Origin: Fictibacillus aquaticus
Lineage (GTDB): Bacteria; Bacillota; Bacilli; Bacillales; Fictibacillaceae
Reading direction: 5' to 3'
Assembly: GCF_002245695.1 (NCBI RefSeq)
Contig: NZ_NOII01000011.1
Span: forward strand, 1 to 64,000
DNA length: 64,000 nt
The notes beneath the pieces are model-generated. The model was not told the origin of the DNA. It made no database searches and saw only the letters and a program-made list of their open reading frames with translations. The translations under genes were made by a program, and so were the position numbers. Position 1 is the first letter of the stretch. Every line of letters begins with the position of its first letter. Below, in pieces: positions 53,682 through 62,006 of the stretch.

Positions 53682-54668
53682 CTACACTTTCTCGGTAACT
53701 GCTTTTCCAAACAGTCCTTCTGGCTTGAAAATCAAAACGATGATCAGTATTCCGAAAGCAAATACATCTTTGTATTCAGCAGTGAAGACACCGCCTGTGA
53801 GCTTTTGTAAATTGGCTGAGGCGAACATTTCTAGAACACCCAGCAGCAATCCGCCGAACATAGCTCCCCGGATGTTGCCGATCCCGCCAAGCACCGCAGC
53901 GGTAAATGCTTTTAAACCAAGAATAAATCCTATGTATGGATTGATCGTTCCATACTGCATCGCAAACAAAACCCCAGTGGCTCCTCCAAGTGCTGAACCG
54001 ATAAAGAACGTCAGTGAAATAACTTTATTGACGTTAATGCCCATAAGTGCAGCTGTATCTCTGTCCTGCGCAACAGAACGCATCGCCATACCCCACTTAG
54101 ACTTGTTAACGAAGAAGTCCAGACCGATCATCATCAATATCGCTGAAACGAGCAGGATGACAGATGACGTTTTTAAAATCGCATCGTTAAAATGGCTCCA
54201 GATCGATGAAAAATCAAGTCCGATCTTCGAGTCGAACAATTGAGGTCCTGTAACGATATAATTGCCCCTCTTCCATTCTGTGATGAAGCGGACAATATCC
54301 TGAAGCAGGAACGAAACACCGATTGCTGAAATCAGCGTGATAAGTTTTGGCGCTTTTCTTAATGGCCGGTATGCCACCCTCTCTATGCCCATCCCGAGGA
54401 CACCTGTAACAAGTGATGTCACAACAAGCACGATAAGCAAAGCAAGTATCGCAGGCATGACCGCAAGCCAGCCCGCTCCTGACATAAAGAACAAGACGGC
54501 GACTCCAACGAAAGCTCCTGTCATGAAAATTTCGCCGTGAGCAAAGTTTATCAGTTCCAAAATTCCGTAGACCATCGTGTAGCCGAGCGCGATGACCGCA
54601 TAGATGGCACCGAGCGTCAGGCCATCGACAAGCACCTGGGGCAGTGTTTGCAAAATCTCACTAATCAT
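53682..54668 (-). CDS. livH: branched-chain amino acid ABC transporter permease LivH
   Basis: A 328-residue permease with eight helices; motifs LTLGAIYAVIALGYTMVYGILELINFAHGE, AVLGGIGNIRGAMFGGLLLG. Forms the membrane channel with LivM. An attenuator hairpin lies between livJ and this gene. Confidence 0.93.
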   Translation of the reverse strand: MISEILQTLPQVLVDGLTLGAIYAVIALGYTMVYGILELINFAHGEIFMTGAFVGVAVLFFMSGAGWLAVMPAILALLIVLVVTSLVTGVLGMGIERVAYRPLRKAPKLITLISAIGVSFLLQDIVRFITEWKRGNYIVTGPQLFDSKIGLDFSSIWSHFNDAILKTSSVILLVSAILMMIGLDFFVNKSKWGMAMRSVAQDRDTAALMGINVNKVISLTFFIGSALGGATGVLFAMQYGTINPYIGFILGLKAFTAAVLGGIGNIRGAMFGGLLLGVLEMFASANLQKLTGGVFTAEYKDVFAFGILIIVLIFKPEGLFGKAVTEKV

Positions 54669-54729
54669 GTCACTTCCTACCTTTCAATGGATGCTTAAAT
54701 TTCCCTCTGAAACTTCCTTTAAAAAAACA

Positions 54730-54765
54730 AGAGGGAGTTGGCCTTTGGGGTCACTCCCTCTTTTT
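54730..54765 (-). terminator. intercistronic attenuator between livJ and livH
   Basis: Minus strand AAGAGGGAGT / ACTCCCTCTT with ~14-nt loop and a following T-run. As in the peptide operon, it sits directly after the binding-protein gene. Confidence 0.8.
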
Positions 54766-54779
54766 GCTGGCACTTCATT

Positions 54780-55961
54780 TTATTTGCTGATTTCTCCTTC
54801 TTGCTTGCCTGGGTATTTAGCTTCTTCAAACTTGTAAATGTAAACCTTCGCAAACTTGTTGTCGCCCTTGTCGTCAAAGCCAACCTTTGTTACAACACCT
54901 TGGAAATCCTGAATTTTGCGGATGTGCTCTGCAACAACCTTGCGCTCAGGAAGCTTATCATCGTTCGCCTTGATAGCTGCCTCAAGACCTTGAAGCACAA
55001 CGCTCATAGAGTCATAGCCGTAAGCCGAATAAGACTCGATCGTTTTGTTGAACTTATCTTTGTATTTTGAAGCAAACTTTTGCCCTTCTGGCGTCTTGTT
55101 CGCATCAGCTGCTACTGAAGTGTAGTAAACATTCTTTACAGCGTCGCCAGCTATTTCAACAAGAGTGGAGGAATCAAGACCATCTCCGCCCATGAATGGC
55201 ACGTCGATACCCTTCTCGCGAGCCTGCTTGATTAAAAGAGCTCCTTCAGTGTAAAGTCCGCCGAAGAATACAAGATCAGGTTTCTTTGCAACAACCTGGT
55301 TCAGAACACCATTGAAGTCAGTTTCTCCGACCGTGATCCCTTCGTATCCAAGAATCTCAGCTCCGCCTTCTTCCGCAGCTTTTTTGAACGCGTCAGCTAA
55401 GCCTTGTCCATATGCAGTTTTATCTTGTACGAGGAAGATTTTCTTCGCACCGATTGTTTTAATAGCAAAGTCCGCCCCTGCAGGTCCTTGGAAGTCATCA
55501 CGTGCAACGATGCGGTTGACCGTTTTTAAACCGCGGTCTGTAACATCTGTCGCCGTGTTGGCTGGTGACACCATCGGCACATTATACTTTTCATATACTT
55601 CAGAAGACGGGATAGATACTCCAGAATTCAAGTGTCCCACGACCGCCATTACTGCCGTATCCGCACCAAGCTGGTTAGCGTTGGATACCCCTTTTTTCGG
55701 GTCAGCCTGATCATCATATGGAACGAGCTGGAGCTTGAAGCCCATCTTTTCAAATTTCTTTTTGTTTTCCTCAAGAGCAAGCTGGGCACCAAGCTTAATG
55801 GATTCCCCTAGTGTTGCACTTCCTCCAGATAGAGGTGTCTGTGTTGCAATTTTAATGACTTTTCCTCCTGATGACCCGCCGGATTCCCCGCCGCAGCCTG
55901 CCAAAAGTCCTAATGAAAGTGCGGATGCCATCACTACCGCCAAGCTTTTCTTAAGCACCAC
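54780..55961 (-). CDS. livJ: branched-chain amino acid-binding lipoprotein LivJ
   Basis: A 393-residue lipoprotein of the Leu/Ile/Val-binding (periplasmic-binding type I) family. Signal peptide with lipobox LLAGC (Cys ~22), Gly/Ser linker, then KIATQTPLSGGSATLGESIKLGAQLALEE and the two-lobe domain. Two successive GTG codons (55961, 55958) can start it after GGGGGA; I keep the first. It feeds LivHMGF; likely substrates Leu/Ile/Val, although related proteins bind other amino acids. Confidence 0.94.
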   Translation of the reverse strand: MVLKKSLAVVMASALSLGLLAGCGGESGGSSGGKVIKIATQTPLSGGSATLGESIKLGAQLALEENKKKFEKMGFKLQLVPYDDQADPKKGVSNANQLGADTAVMAVVGHLNSGVSIPSSEVYEKYNVPMVSPANTATDVTDRGLKTVNRIVARDDFQGPAGADFAIKTIGAKKIFLVQDKTAYGQGLADAFKKAAEEGGAEILGYEGITVGETDFNGVLNQVVAKKPDLVFFGGLYTEGALLIKQAREKGIDVPFMGGDGLDSSTLVEIAGDAVKNVYYTSVAADANKTPEGQKFASKYKDKFNKTIESYSAYGYDSMSVVLQGLEAAIKANDDKLPERKVVAEHIRKIQDFQGVVTKVGFDDKGDNKFAKVYIYKFEEAKYPGKQEGEISK

Positions 55962-56018
55962 CCAAAATCCCCCTTTGTTGTTGTTTGAATTTTTAGATTA
56001 TTAATACTATTTAAAAAA

Positions 56019-56047
56019 ATAGTACAGTATAAACTCGTCCCAAACAA
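56019..56047 (-). promoter_or_regulatory. livJ promoter
   Basis: Minus strand TTGTTT (56047-56042), 17-nt spacer, TACTAT (56024-56019). The leader is ~50 nt, with no riboswitch seen. Confidence 0.6.
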
Positions 56048-56185
56048 CTAGTTTTTTACACTTTTAATAAAAAATTGATTTAATTTAAATGTTTTCCTGT
56101 TCATTCGACAAGATAACAAGGAGGGTGACACCTAAAAAAGGCTGTATTCGTAAACTATGTTGCTTTTATTGAATTCAGAGAAGAG

Positions 56186-56257
56186 GTTGATCTCCGTTTC
56201 AGGCGCACGCTTTCCGCGGGGTGAGCGGTGGAGTCGGCACATTCCACTCCAATCAAC
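56186..56257 (+). repeat. dispersed structured repeat, copy F (minimal form)
   Basis: Only 72 bp: the 5' block GTTGATCTCCGTTTCAGGCG...CGCGGGG is joined directly to GGAGTCGGCAC...AATCAAC; both foldback and variable hairpin are lost. About 180 bp downstream (to ~56437) match the other copies' flank (TTAGGCGTTGAAGCTTAA, AAAAGCAACAATCTTTAGAAAAG). It lies antisense to livJ and yjbQ, and fills the 56048-56442 gap. Confidence 0.88.
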
Positions 56258-56442
56258 TTTATCAATGATGGGATCAAGATGTTCAAGCCATTTTGATGAA
56301 AGAATCAGCCGAAGCATTTGAAGGGAAAATAGAAACATTTCTTTTGGTTAGGCGTTGAAGCTTAACTTCTTCACAGGCAAAACCGCTGAAAGTTCTCTAC
56401 AAACCAATCTGTTCAAAAGCAACAATCTTTAGAAAAGAGCCG

Positions 56443-56477
56443 AAAAAAAGACGGCAGAAAATTATATTCTGCCGTCT
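56443..56477 (-). terminator. yjbQ-family gene terminator
   Basis: AGACGGCAGAA / TTCTGCCGTCT with 7-nt loop and T-rich tail on the minus strand. Confidence 0.85.
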
Positions 56478-56481
56478 ACTA

Positions 56482-56883
56482 TTATTTTTTTAAGATTTCC
56501 GCGAAGTAGTTTCGCCTTCTAGGGCCGTCAAACTCACAGAAGTATATTCCCTGCCAGGTGCCGAGAATTAATTCCCCTTCTGAGATCAAAACCATTTGTG
56601 ATGCTCCCATCGTGCTTGCTTTCAGGTGTGATGCGGTATTTCCCTCTGCATGCCGGTATTTCGGATGTTCCCAAGGGTATACCTCATCCAGCCTCATAAT
56701 CATGTCCCGCTTCACATCGGGGTCGGCATTTTCATTGATTGTAATCCCTGCAGTTGTATGCGGACAGTACACGTATAGCACGCCATCCTGTATACCTTCC
56801 TCTTCTACATACGCCTGCAATGTCGAGGTGATTTCGTAAAACTCATCTCTTTCGTGAGTTTGAATCGTAAATTTTTGTGCCAA
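56482..56883 (-). CDS. YjbQ/UPF0047 family protein
   Basis: A 133-residue protein of the UPF0047 (YjbQ) family, a compact trimeric fold reported to have weak thiamin phosphate synthase activity. Family motifs: [52 protein letters not shown] start at 56883, 8 nt after AGGAGG; no in-frame ATG is available near it. Confidence 0.92.
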   Translation of the reverse strand: MAQKFTIQTHERDEFYEITSTLQAYVEEEGIQDGVLYVYCPHTTAGITINENADPDVKRDMIMRLDEVYPWEHPKYRHAEGNTASHLKASTMGASQMVLISEGELILGTWQGIYFCEFDGPRRRNYFAEILKK

Positions 56884-57026
56884 TCATCCCGCCTCCTTTC
56901 ATGTTCACTACAGCTATTCCCTTTTTCGCCAGTTATCCTTCATACAATTTTCACAGTTTCAAGCGTAAAAAGCCTTTTTTACACGGTAAAATAATGTCGA
57001 GAATACATTGTGAAAGGATGAACAAA

Positions 57027-57794
57027 ATGAGCCAATCTTATGTAAAAGAGTTAGAAGAAGTACGCGACCGTCTGCTTGGCCATCCTCTATATAAACAGAT
57101 GACGAACGCTGAGCGCATTAAAGTATTAATGAAACATCACGTATTTGCTGTTTGGGATTTTATGAGTTTATTGAAAAAATTGCAGCAGGAGCTGACTAGC
57201 GTATCCGTTCCATGGATGCCTCAGCCGCACCCTGAATATGCCCGGTTTATTAATGAAATCGTTCTTGGCGAAGAAACAGACGAAGACGGTGAGGGCGGCT
57301 ATATCAGCCACTTTGAGCTGTATTACCGAGCAATGGAAGAAGTCGGAGCAGACTATTCCGCTATGGAGGAATATTTGAACTCACTAAAATCTGGAGCTGA
57401 TCCAATTGAAGCGTTAGGTCAAAGCTCTATTCCCGGTACGGCTGGTGATTTTGTGAAGCACAGCCTCAGTCTGGCTATGAATGGAAAACCGCATGAAGTA
57501 GCGGCTGCATTCTTCTATGGCCGCGAGGATCTTATTCCAGATATGTTCCAGACACTTGTCGATGAAGTCGAAGCAAACGGTGTTGACGCGCACTGGCTGA
57601 AATATTATCTGCACCGCCACATCGAGCTTGACGGCGACGAGCACGGACCGTTAGCTGAACGGCTGCTGCTGTCGCTGTGCGGCGGAGATGCTGTAAAGCT
57701 GCAGGAAGCAGAACGGACCGCAAAAGAAGCGCTTGAATACCGCATTAAGCTTTGGGACGGCGTGCTGCAGGAAATTGAAGAAAAAGGGCTTTAA
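57027..57794 (+). CDS. DUF3050 protein, haem-oxygenase-like fold
   Basis: A 255-residue helical protein of the DUF3050 family. Conserved potential ligands stand out: KHHVFAVWDFMSLLKKLQ near residue 35, ISHFELYYRAM near 105, and YYLHRHIELDGDEHGPLA near 200. This His/Glu/Asp layout is like haem-oxygenase-like metal-dependent oxidases, but I infer that role; no substrate is known. Start at 57027 is 8 nt after AAAGGA. Monocistronic. Confidence 0.82.
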   Translation: MSQSYVKELEEVRDRLLGHPLYKQMTNAERIKVLMKHHVFAVWDFMSLLKKLQQELTSVSVPWMPQPHPEYARFINEIVLGEETDEDGEGGYISHFELYYRAMEEVGADYSAMEEYLNSLKSGADPIEALGQSSIPGTAGDFVKHSLSLAMNGKPHEVAAAFFYGREDLIPDMFQTLVDEVEANGVDAHWLKYYLHRHIELDGDEHGPLAERLLLSLCGGDAVKLQEAERTAKEALEYRIKLWDGVLQEIEEKGL

Positions 57795-57800
57795 ATATGA

Positions 57801-57835
57801 AATCCCCTGTAGGACAACATGTCCTCAGGGGATTC
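57801..57835. terminator. bidirectional terminator between the DUF3050 gene and rsgA
   Basis: AATCCCCTG-GGACA / TGTCC-CAGGGGATT, stem with one small internal loop. Confidence 0.85.
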
Positions 57836-57842
57836 TTGTGTT

Positions 57843-58904
57843 TTATTTGCGGTGAACTCTCGTGCGGTCACCGGCGATTTTTTTCCACTTGGCACGCTCT
57901 GCATTCGCCAAACGCTGATCTTCCTTTCTTGCAAGGAAGGCCAGTTCGCGCTGCAGCTTTACATAGCTTTGATACCTGGAAGCATCAAGTGTGCCGTCTT
58001 CAAGTCCCTCTTTTACTGCACATCCAGGTTCGTTATTATGCGTGCAATCATTGAATCGGCATTGCTCAGCTATCGACTCAATATCTTGAAAACTTTGGCC
58101 GACGCCTTCGTCTGCTTCCCATAGCTGAAGCTCGCGCATTCCCGGCGTATCGATCAGAACGCCTCCGCTCTCCATCACAAGCAGTTCACGGTGTGTCGTT
58201 GTATGGCGCCCGCGGCTGTCTTCTTCTCTGACCGCGTTCGTTTTCAGCACTTCGCTGCCATATAAATAGTTGGCGAGTGTAGATTTCCCTACGCCCGAAG
58301 AACCAAGTAATGCGACCGTTTGACCTTCGCCAAGGTAAGGCTGGAGTTCATCCAATCCCGCTCCTGTTTCAACGCTCACGGCATGAATCGGCACTCCAAA
58401 AGCAACAGATTCAGTCAGGCGGATTTTCTCATCGACATCATTGCATAAATCAGCTTTGCTCAAAATCACGACAGGATTCGCGCCGCTCTCATAAGCCATC
58501 AGCAAGTATCGCTCTAACCTTCTAATATTAAAATCATGGTTCAGTGCGTTCACCAAAAAGACGGTGTTTACGTTAGTCGCGACGATCTGTTCTTCTGTTA
58601 TAAGCCCTGCTGCTTTACGCGAAAACTTGCTGAAGCGCGGAAGTATGGCATGAATCGTCGCTTTTTGCTCTTCAGGCCGAGCCTGCACTGCGACCCAGTC
58701 ACCAACAGCCGGAAAGTCGCCGCGGCCCTCTGCTTCATGACGCATCTTTCCGGTTACTTCACCCAAAAGCTCTCCGTGTTCCGTTAGTACACGATAAATC
58801 CTTTTATGCTCAAGGCTGATTCTGCCAGGGACGAGGCCCTGCTCTTTATAGATTTGAAATGCTTCCTGCAGACTATCATTAAATCCTAATTTTTGTAATT
58901 TCAA
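57843..58904 (-). CDS. rsgA: ribosome small subunit-dependent GTPase A
   Basis: A 353-residue circularly permuted GTPase that assists late 30S maturation. N-terminal OB region (VTGKMRHEAEGRGDFPAVGDWVAV), permuted G motifs (SKADLC, GSSGVGKSTLANY, DTPGMRELQ) and a C-terminal zinc site C-RFND-CTH...C. TTG start at 58904, 8 nt after GGAGG; any longer ORF would run through the upstream terminator. Located apart from the yloQ/prkC context of B. subtilis, so it is probably a second paralogue. A leader peptide and terminator precede it. Confidence 0.92.
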   Translation of the reverse strand: MKLQKLGFNDSLQEAFQIYKEQGLVPGRISLEHKRIYRVLTEHGELLGEVTGKMRHEAEGRGDFPAVGDWVAVQARPEEQKATIHAILPRFSKFSRKAAGLITEEQIVATNVNTVFLVNALNHDFNIRRLERYLLMAYESGANPVVILSKADLCNDVDEKIRLTESVAFGVPIHAVSVETGAGLDELQPYLGEGQTVALLGSSGVGKSTLANYLYGSEVLKTNAVREEDSRGRHTTTHRELLVMESGGVLIDTPGMRELQLWEADEGVGQSFQDIESIAEQCRFNDCTHNNEPGCAVKEGLEDGTLDASRYQSYVKLQRELAFLARKEDQRLANAERAKWKKIAGDRTRVHRK

Positions 58905-58943
58905 GTTTGTTTCCTCCAATGAGTTGTTTGTTTTTTTGATAAT

Positions 58944-58969
58944 AAAAAAAGAACCGCATTGCACGGTTC
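58944..58969 (-). terminator. leader terminator upstream of rsgA
   Basis: Minus strand GAACCG / CGGTTC (with partial GC/GC extension) followed by T7, 40 nt before the rsgA start and after the leader ORF. Confidence 0.75.
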
Positions 58970-59075
58970 TCGTGATGCACACTTCTGCCTAGAGGCAAAA
59001 ATGCGCATATAAAAACCATGAACCGACACGCAGCCCATGGCAAAATAACAAACTCATGAAAAGGAAAGTTTTAAA

Positions 59076-59147
59076 CTATACCCGTTCGATCGTTTCCAAA
59101 GGCTGCACTATGCAATTAACAATGAATGTATTCACAATCGATACCAT
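59076..59147 (-). CDS. 23-residue putative leader peptide of rsgA
   Basis: ORF of 23 codons (M-V-S-I-V-N-T-F-I-V-N-C-I-V-Q-P-L-E-T-I-E-R-V) with AAAGGAGG and an ATG start, behind its own promoter. It is hydrophobic in the middle and resembles, in style only, the leader peptides that control erm/vmlR-type genes. About 100 nt with two hairpin-forming segments and a terminator separate it from rsgA. Expression and role are inferred from layout. Confidence 0.5.
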   Translation of the reverse strand: MVSIVNTFIVNCIVQPLETIERV

Positions 59148-59188
59148 AATGCATTCCTCCTTTGGCGAACTTGGTAATTAATGCCTTA

Positions 59189-59218
59189 AGTATAATATAG
59201 TATGTGAATTTTTGTAAA
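59189..59218 (-). promoter_or_regulatory. promoter of the rsgA leader
   Basis: Minus strand TTTACA (59218-59213), 18-nt spacer, TATACT (59194-59189), about 40 bp upstream of the leader ORF. Confidence 0.55.
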
Positions 59219-59354
59219 GCGTTATTCTAAAGAAAACTTGGCTGACGCTATGCCTTTAAGTCAGCCTTAGTTGCGCTTATACTTTATACCTTAACTTTTT
59301 GACTACGTCGAATCTCTGCTTTGTAAAAAAGTTATGCTCTCTTAAAGTGTAAAA

Positions 59355-59388
59355 AATAAAAAAACTGGCGCGAAATCCGCCAGTTTTT
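59355..59388 (-). terminator. metalloprotease gene terminator
   Basis: AAAACTGGCG / CGCCAGTTTT with 7-nt loop and A/T runs on both sides. Confidence 0.88.
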
Positions 59389-59394
59389 TCATTA

Positions 59395-61830
59395 TTACTT
59401 CTTGTAGATCCAGACAGCTCCTGCAGAGTTGTCTTTTGCTTCTCCAAGAACCTGGAACTTAAGACCGAACTTAGGAACAAGACGTCCAGCATCGTCAATT
59501 ACTCCGCCTGCAAGTTTGCCATTGTAGTCTTTGTAATCGATATAAGCTTTGGAATCATCAAATCCAGTTACACCAGTAAGACCTTTGTAATCAAAGATTC
59601 CACGTGATGGAGAATCGATGTACCATTTAGGTGACTTATCAAATGAGAATGCAGCATCAGCAACCTGGTAGCGTGTAGACTGCGCTACTGTTGGAAGGCC
59701 GTTAAGCTTACCAACGATCGCTTTAGGATGTGCATCTACTACTCCAAGGAACCCTTGGCCAGCATGTTGTCCTACCCAGTTATCTGTGAAGCTTTCATCT
59801 GCATACCATACTAGCATACCCGTGTTGTACTTCACGCCGCGAGAGAAAGCAAGAGCCTTATCCGCGCCAGCGTAGTTTCTCCACTCGATGTAGTAGTAGT
59901 GGTCTTTCTTATCAAATCCGTTTGAAACAACAGCTCCGTCTAAAGTAAGCTTAGGCGTTCCTTCTGCATCATCAGAGAAAACAACTGCGCCGTCAGCTGT
60001 AACAACAAGGTTATCCATAGCAAAGCCTTCAAGTGCAAGGCCGCCATCCGTTACGTACTCAAACTGGATTTTAACTTTCTTGCCTGCATACTCAGAAAGA
60101 TCATAATGCTTGTCGACCCATAGACCTTTAGTAGATTCTGCACGAGCATCTCCATCCGTGTCATTATCTCCATAAGTATCAATCGTCTTTGAAACGCCAT
60201 CTGCAATTACATTTACATACAGATAGTCATAATCGAATTCAACATCATAGTAAGCTTTAAAATCGACACTTGCAGTTGTTTTTCCTGTCAAATCAATCTC
60301 AGGCGTTGTCATCGCTGTATGAAGATCGTCGCCTTTTGTGCTGTAGTAATATTTCTGGCCAAACTTCGGCTGAATTCCTTTAACATCCTTCTTAGGAAGG
60401 TTAACTTTTACGATACCTGGGTTATTGGATTTTGTAACAGACTGATCGATAACAGTTGCTACACCCTTTTTCTGCAGGTCTGCATAGTTAACTTCCTTAA
60501 TGTTAGCCCAGTTTCCGCCCATCGTATCTTGGAAGAATTCCTTATTTTGAGGCGAGAAGCTAGTCGGTGCTGTACCAGCGATGTTACCGTTCCAGCTTCC
60601 TCCAGACATGATAGACCAAGATGCTACTGGCTCTCCATCACCAGAGTACTGAGTGTCATACTCATCTGGAAGACCAAGGTCATGGCCGTATTCGTGTGCG
60701 AATACACCTACAGCACCGTCTTCAGGCTGGATTGTGTAGTCGTAAGCAGCCATTTTCCCGCCCCAGTATCCAACTTTTGCAGTTGTATTCGGAACAGGGA
60801 ATACTCCGTTCAGTACCCAGCGGTGAGACCAGATTGCATTGTCGCCAAGCTTGCCGCCGCCAGCTTCCTGACCAGTTCCAGCATGGATGATCATCAAGTG
60901 GTCAACAAGACCGTCCGGCTCGTTCTGTTCGCCGTCACCGTCAAGATCGTAAAGATCAAACTCATCGTATTCAGAAAGGTCCATGCCCTTAGCTACTGCC
61001 GCTTTAAGAGCTTCTTTTACAAGATCACGAGGCCCTAGAGGCGCCAAGTTATCATGGCCGCCAGCAGGATTATCATCTCCATAATCTGCTGCTTTACCTG
61101 GAACAGTCAGCCACTCAGAAACCGTACCGTCTACAGTGTAGCTTCCGCCAGACTGCTCTTCATAATATTGCTTGAACGTTTGAACCTTTTCACCGTTAAA
61201 GAGGGTGAATTCGTTATCGCCGAACATCAATTTTTCATAATGTTCTTTGTTAAAGTCGTCAGAATACATGTAGCCATCTTCTTGGATAACATTGTTGTGT
61301 TTGAAGTCTTCAAACTCTGTTAATAGAACAAGAACCTTATCTTCTCTCACATCACCCTTGTATGTAGCAGGCTTAGCCGGATTAACTTTTACCAATCCGC
61401 TTGAAGAAGTTGTGCTCTTATTAAGACTGTGGCTTTTGTTAAGCTTGTTAGAAAGACTTTCCTTTTGCTTAGCCAAGAAATCTTTTGTTTTTACATCCAT
61501 TTCGTGAGCATGCTCTGAATGCTTGTCCGTTTTTGAAACAGATCCGCCAGTCTTCATGCCCTTTTTGTTAATATAGTTCGAAACTGCTTTTTCAACCTGT
61601 GCTTTTGAAGCTTTTGATGAAATAAGCCCGCGTTTCTGTAAAGATTTTGCTAAACGGTCATGATCAATAATGTTGAGGTCAACCGGTGCTGATGCCAATA
61701 CATTTGCTGCTGCCGGTTTAGCCTCTTCCTTCGCTTCCTTCGTAAAGGCAGCTGGAGCCATAACCCCAAGGGCCAAGCTTGTCACCAATAGTGACGTCCC
61801 TAACTTCTTCCCCCAATTATCCAACCTCAT
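59395..61830 (-). CDS. ina: immune inhibitor A family metalloprotease (M6)
   Basis: An 811-residue secreted zinc protease of family M6 (immune inhibitor A), which in Bacillus pathogens cleaves host antibacterial proteins. Signal peptide residues 1-30 ([20 protein letters not shown]), a charged propeptide to ~110, catalytic domain with [16 protein letters not shown] near residue 380 and Met-turn SIMSGG, then a MAM/VEG-like beta domain and C-terminal region. Length is near the family norm (~800). Monocistronic, with its own terminator. In a non-pathogen it probably serves nutrient proteolysis. Confidence 0.95.
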   Translation of the reverse strand: MRLDNWGKKLGTSLLVTSLALGVMAPAAFTKEAKEEAKPAAANVLASAPVDLNIIDHDRLAKSLQKRGLISSKASKAQVEKAVSNYINKKGMKTGGSVSKTDKHSEHAHEMDVKTKDFLAKQKESLSNKLNKSHSLNKSTTSSSGLVKVNPAKPATYKGDVREDKVLVLLTEFEDFKHNNVIQEDGYMYSDDFNKEHYEKLMFGDNEFTLFNGEKVQTFKQYYEEQSGGSYTVDGTVSEWLTVPGKAADYGDDNPAGGHDNLAPLGPRDLVKEALKAAVAKGMDLSEYDEFDLYDLDGDGEQNEPDGLVDHLMIIHAGTGQEAGGGKLGDNAIWSHRWVLNGVFPVPNTTAKVGYWGGKMAAYDYTIQPEDGAVGVFAHEYGHDLGLPDEYDTQYSGDGEPVASWSIMSGGSWNGNIAGTAPTSFSPQNKEFFQDTMGGNWANIKEVNYADLQKKGVATVIDQSVTKSNNPGIVKVNLPKKDVKGIQPKFGQKYYYSTKGDDLHTAMTTPEIDLTGKTTASVDFKAYYDVEFDYDYLYVNVIADGVSKTIDTYGDNDTDGDARAESTKGLWVDKHYDLSEYAGKKVKIQFEYVTDGGLALEGFAMDNLVVTADGAVVFSDDAEGTPKLTLDGAVVSNGFDKKDHYYYIEWRNYAGADKALAFSRGVKYNTGMLVWYADESFTDNWVGQHAGQGFLGVVDAHPKAIVGKLNGLPTVAQSTRYQVADAAFSFDKSPKWYIDSPSRGIFDYKGLTGVTGFDDSKAYIDYKDYNGKLAGGVIDDAGRLVPKFGLKFQVLGEAKDNSAGAVWIYKK

Positions 61831-61970
61831 CCCTCCATAGTTAGAACATATTAAATATTCTGTAATTTCTTACTATATGAAGGTAACATATTCCAAGTAT
61901 TTTAGAACGGGTATATGGAACTATATGTAAGTTAGATTAATAGGACTTTAGAATCATTTATAAAAAATAA

Positions 61971-62000
61971 AAACCACTGCTGATTTTTCAACAGTGGCTT
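61971..62000 (-). terminator. weak terminator of the SDR-like gene
   Basis: CCACTG / CAGTGG with a 12-nt loop and T/A-rich tail. Confidence 0.5.
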
Positions 62001-62006
62001 ACTTCG

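Noticed and set aside
4722-56257. The six dispersed repeats as a CRISPR array or insertion sequences
   Set aside because: Copies are tens of kilobases apart, without regular spacers, and encode no transposase; ORFs that cross them (for example 4809-5015 and 34563-34823) are by-products of the GC-rich repeat.
60319-61038. 239-residue plus-strand ORF inside the metalloprotease gene
   Set aside because: Antisense to a clearly coding region with known catalytic motifs; no ribosome site or family resemblance.
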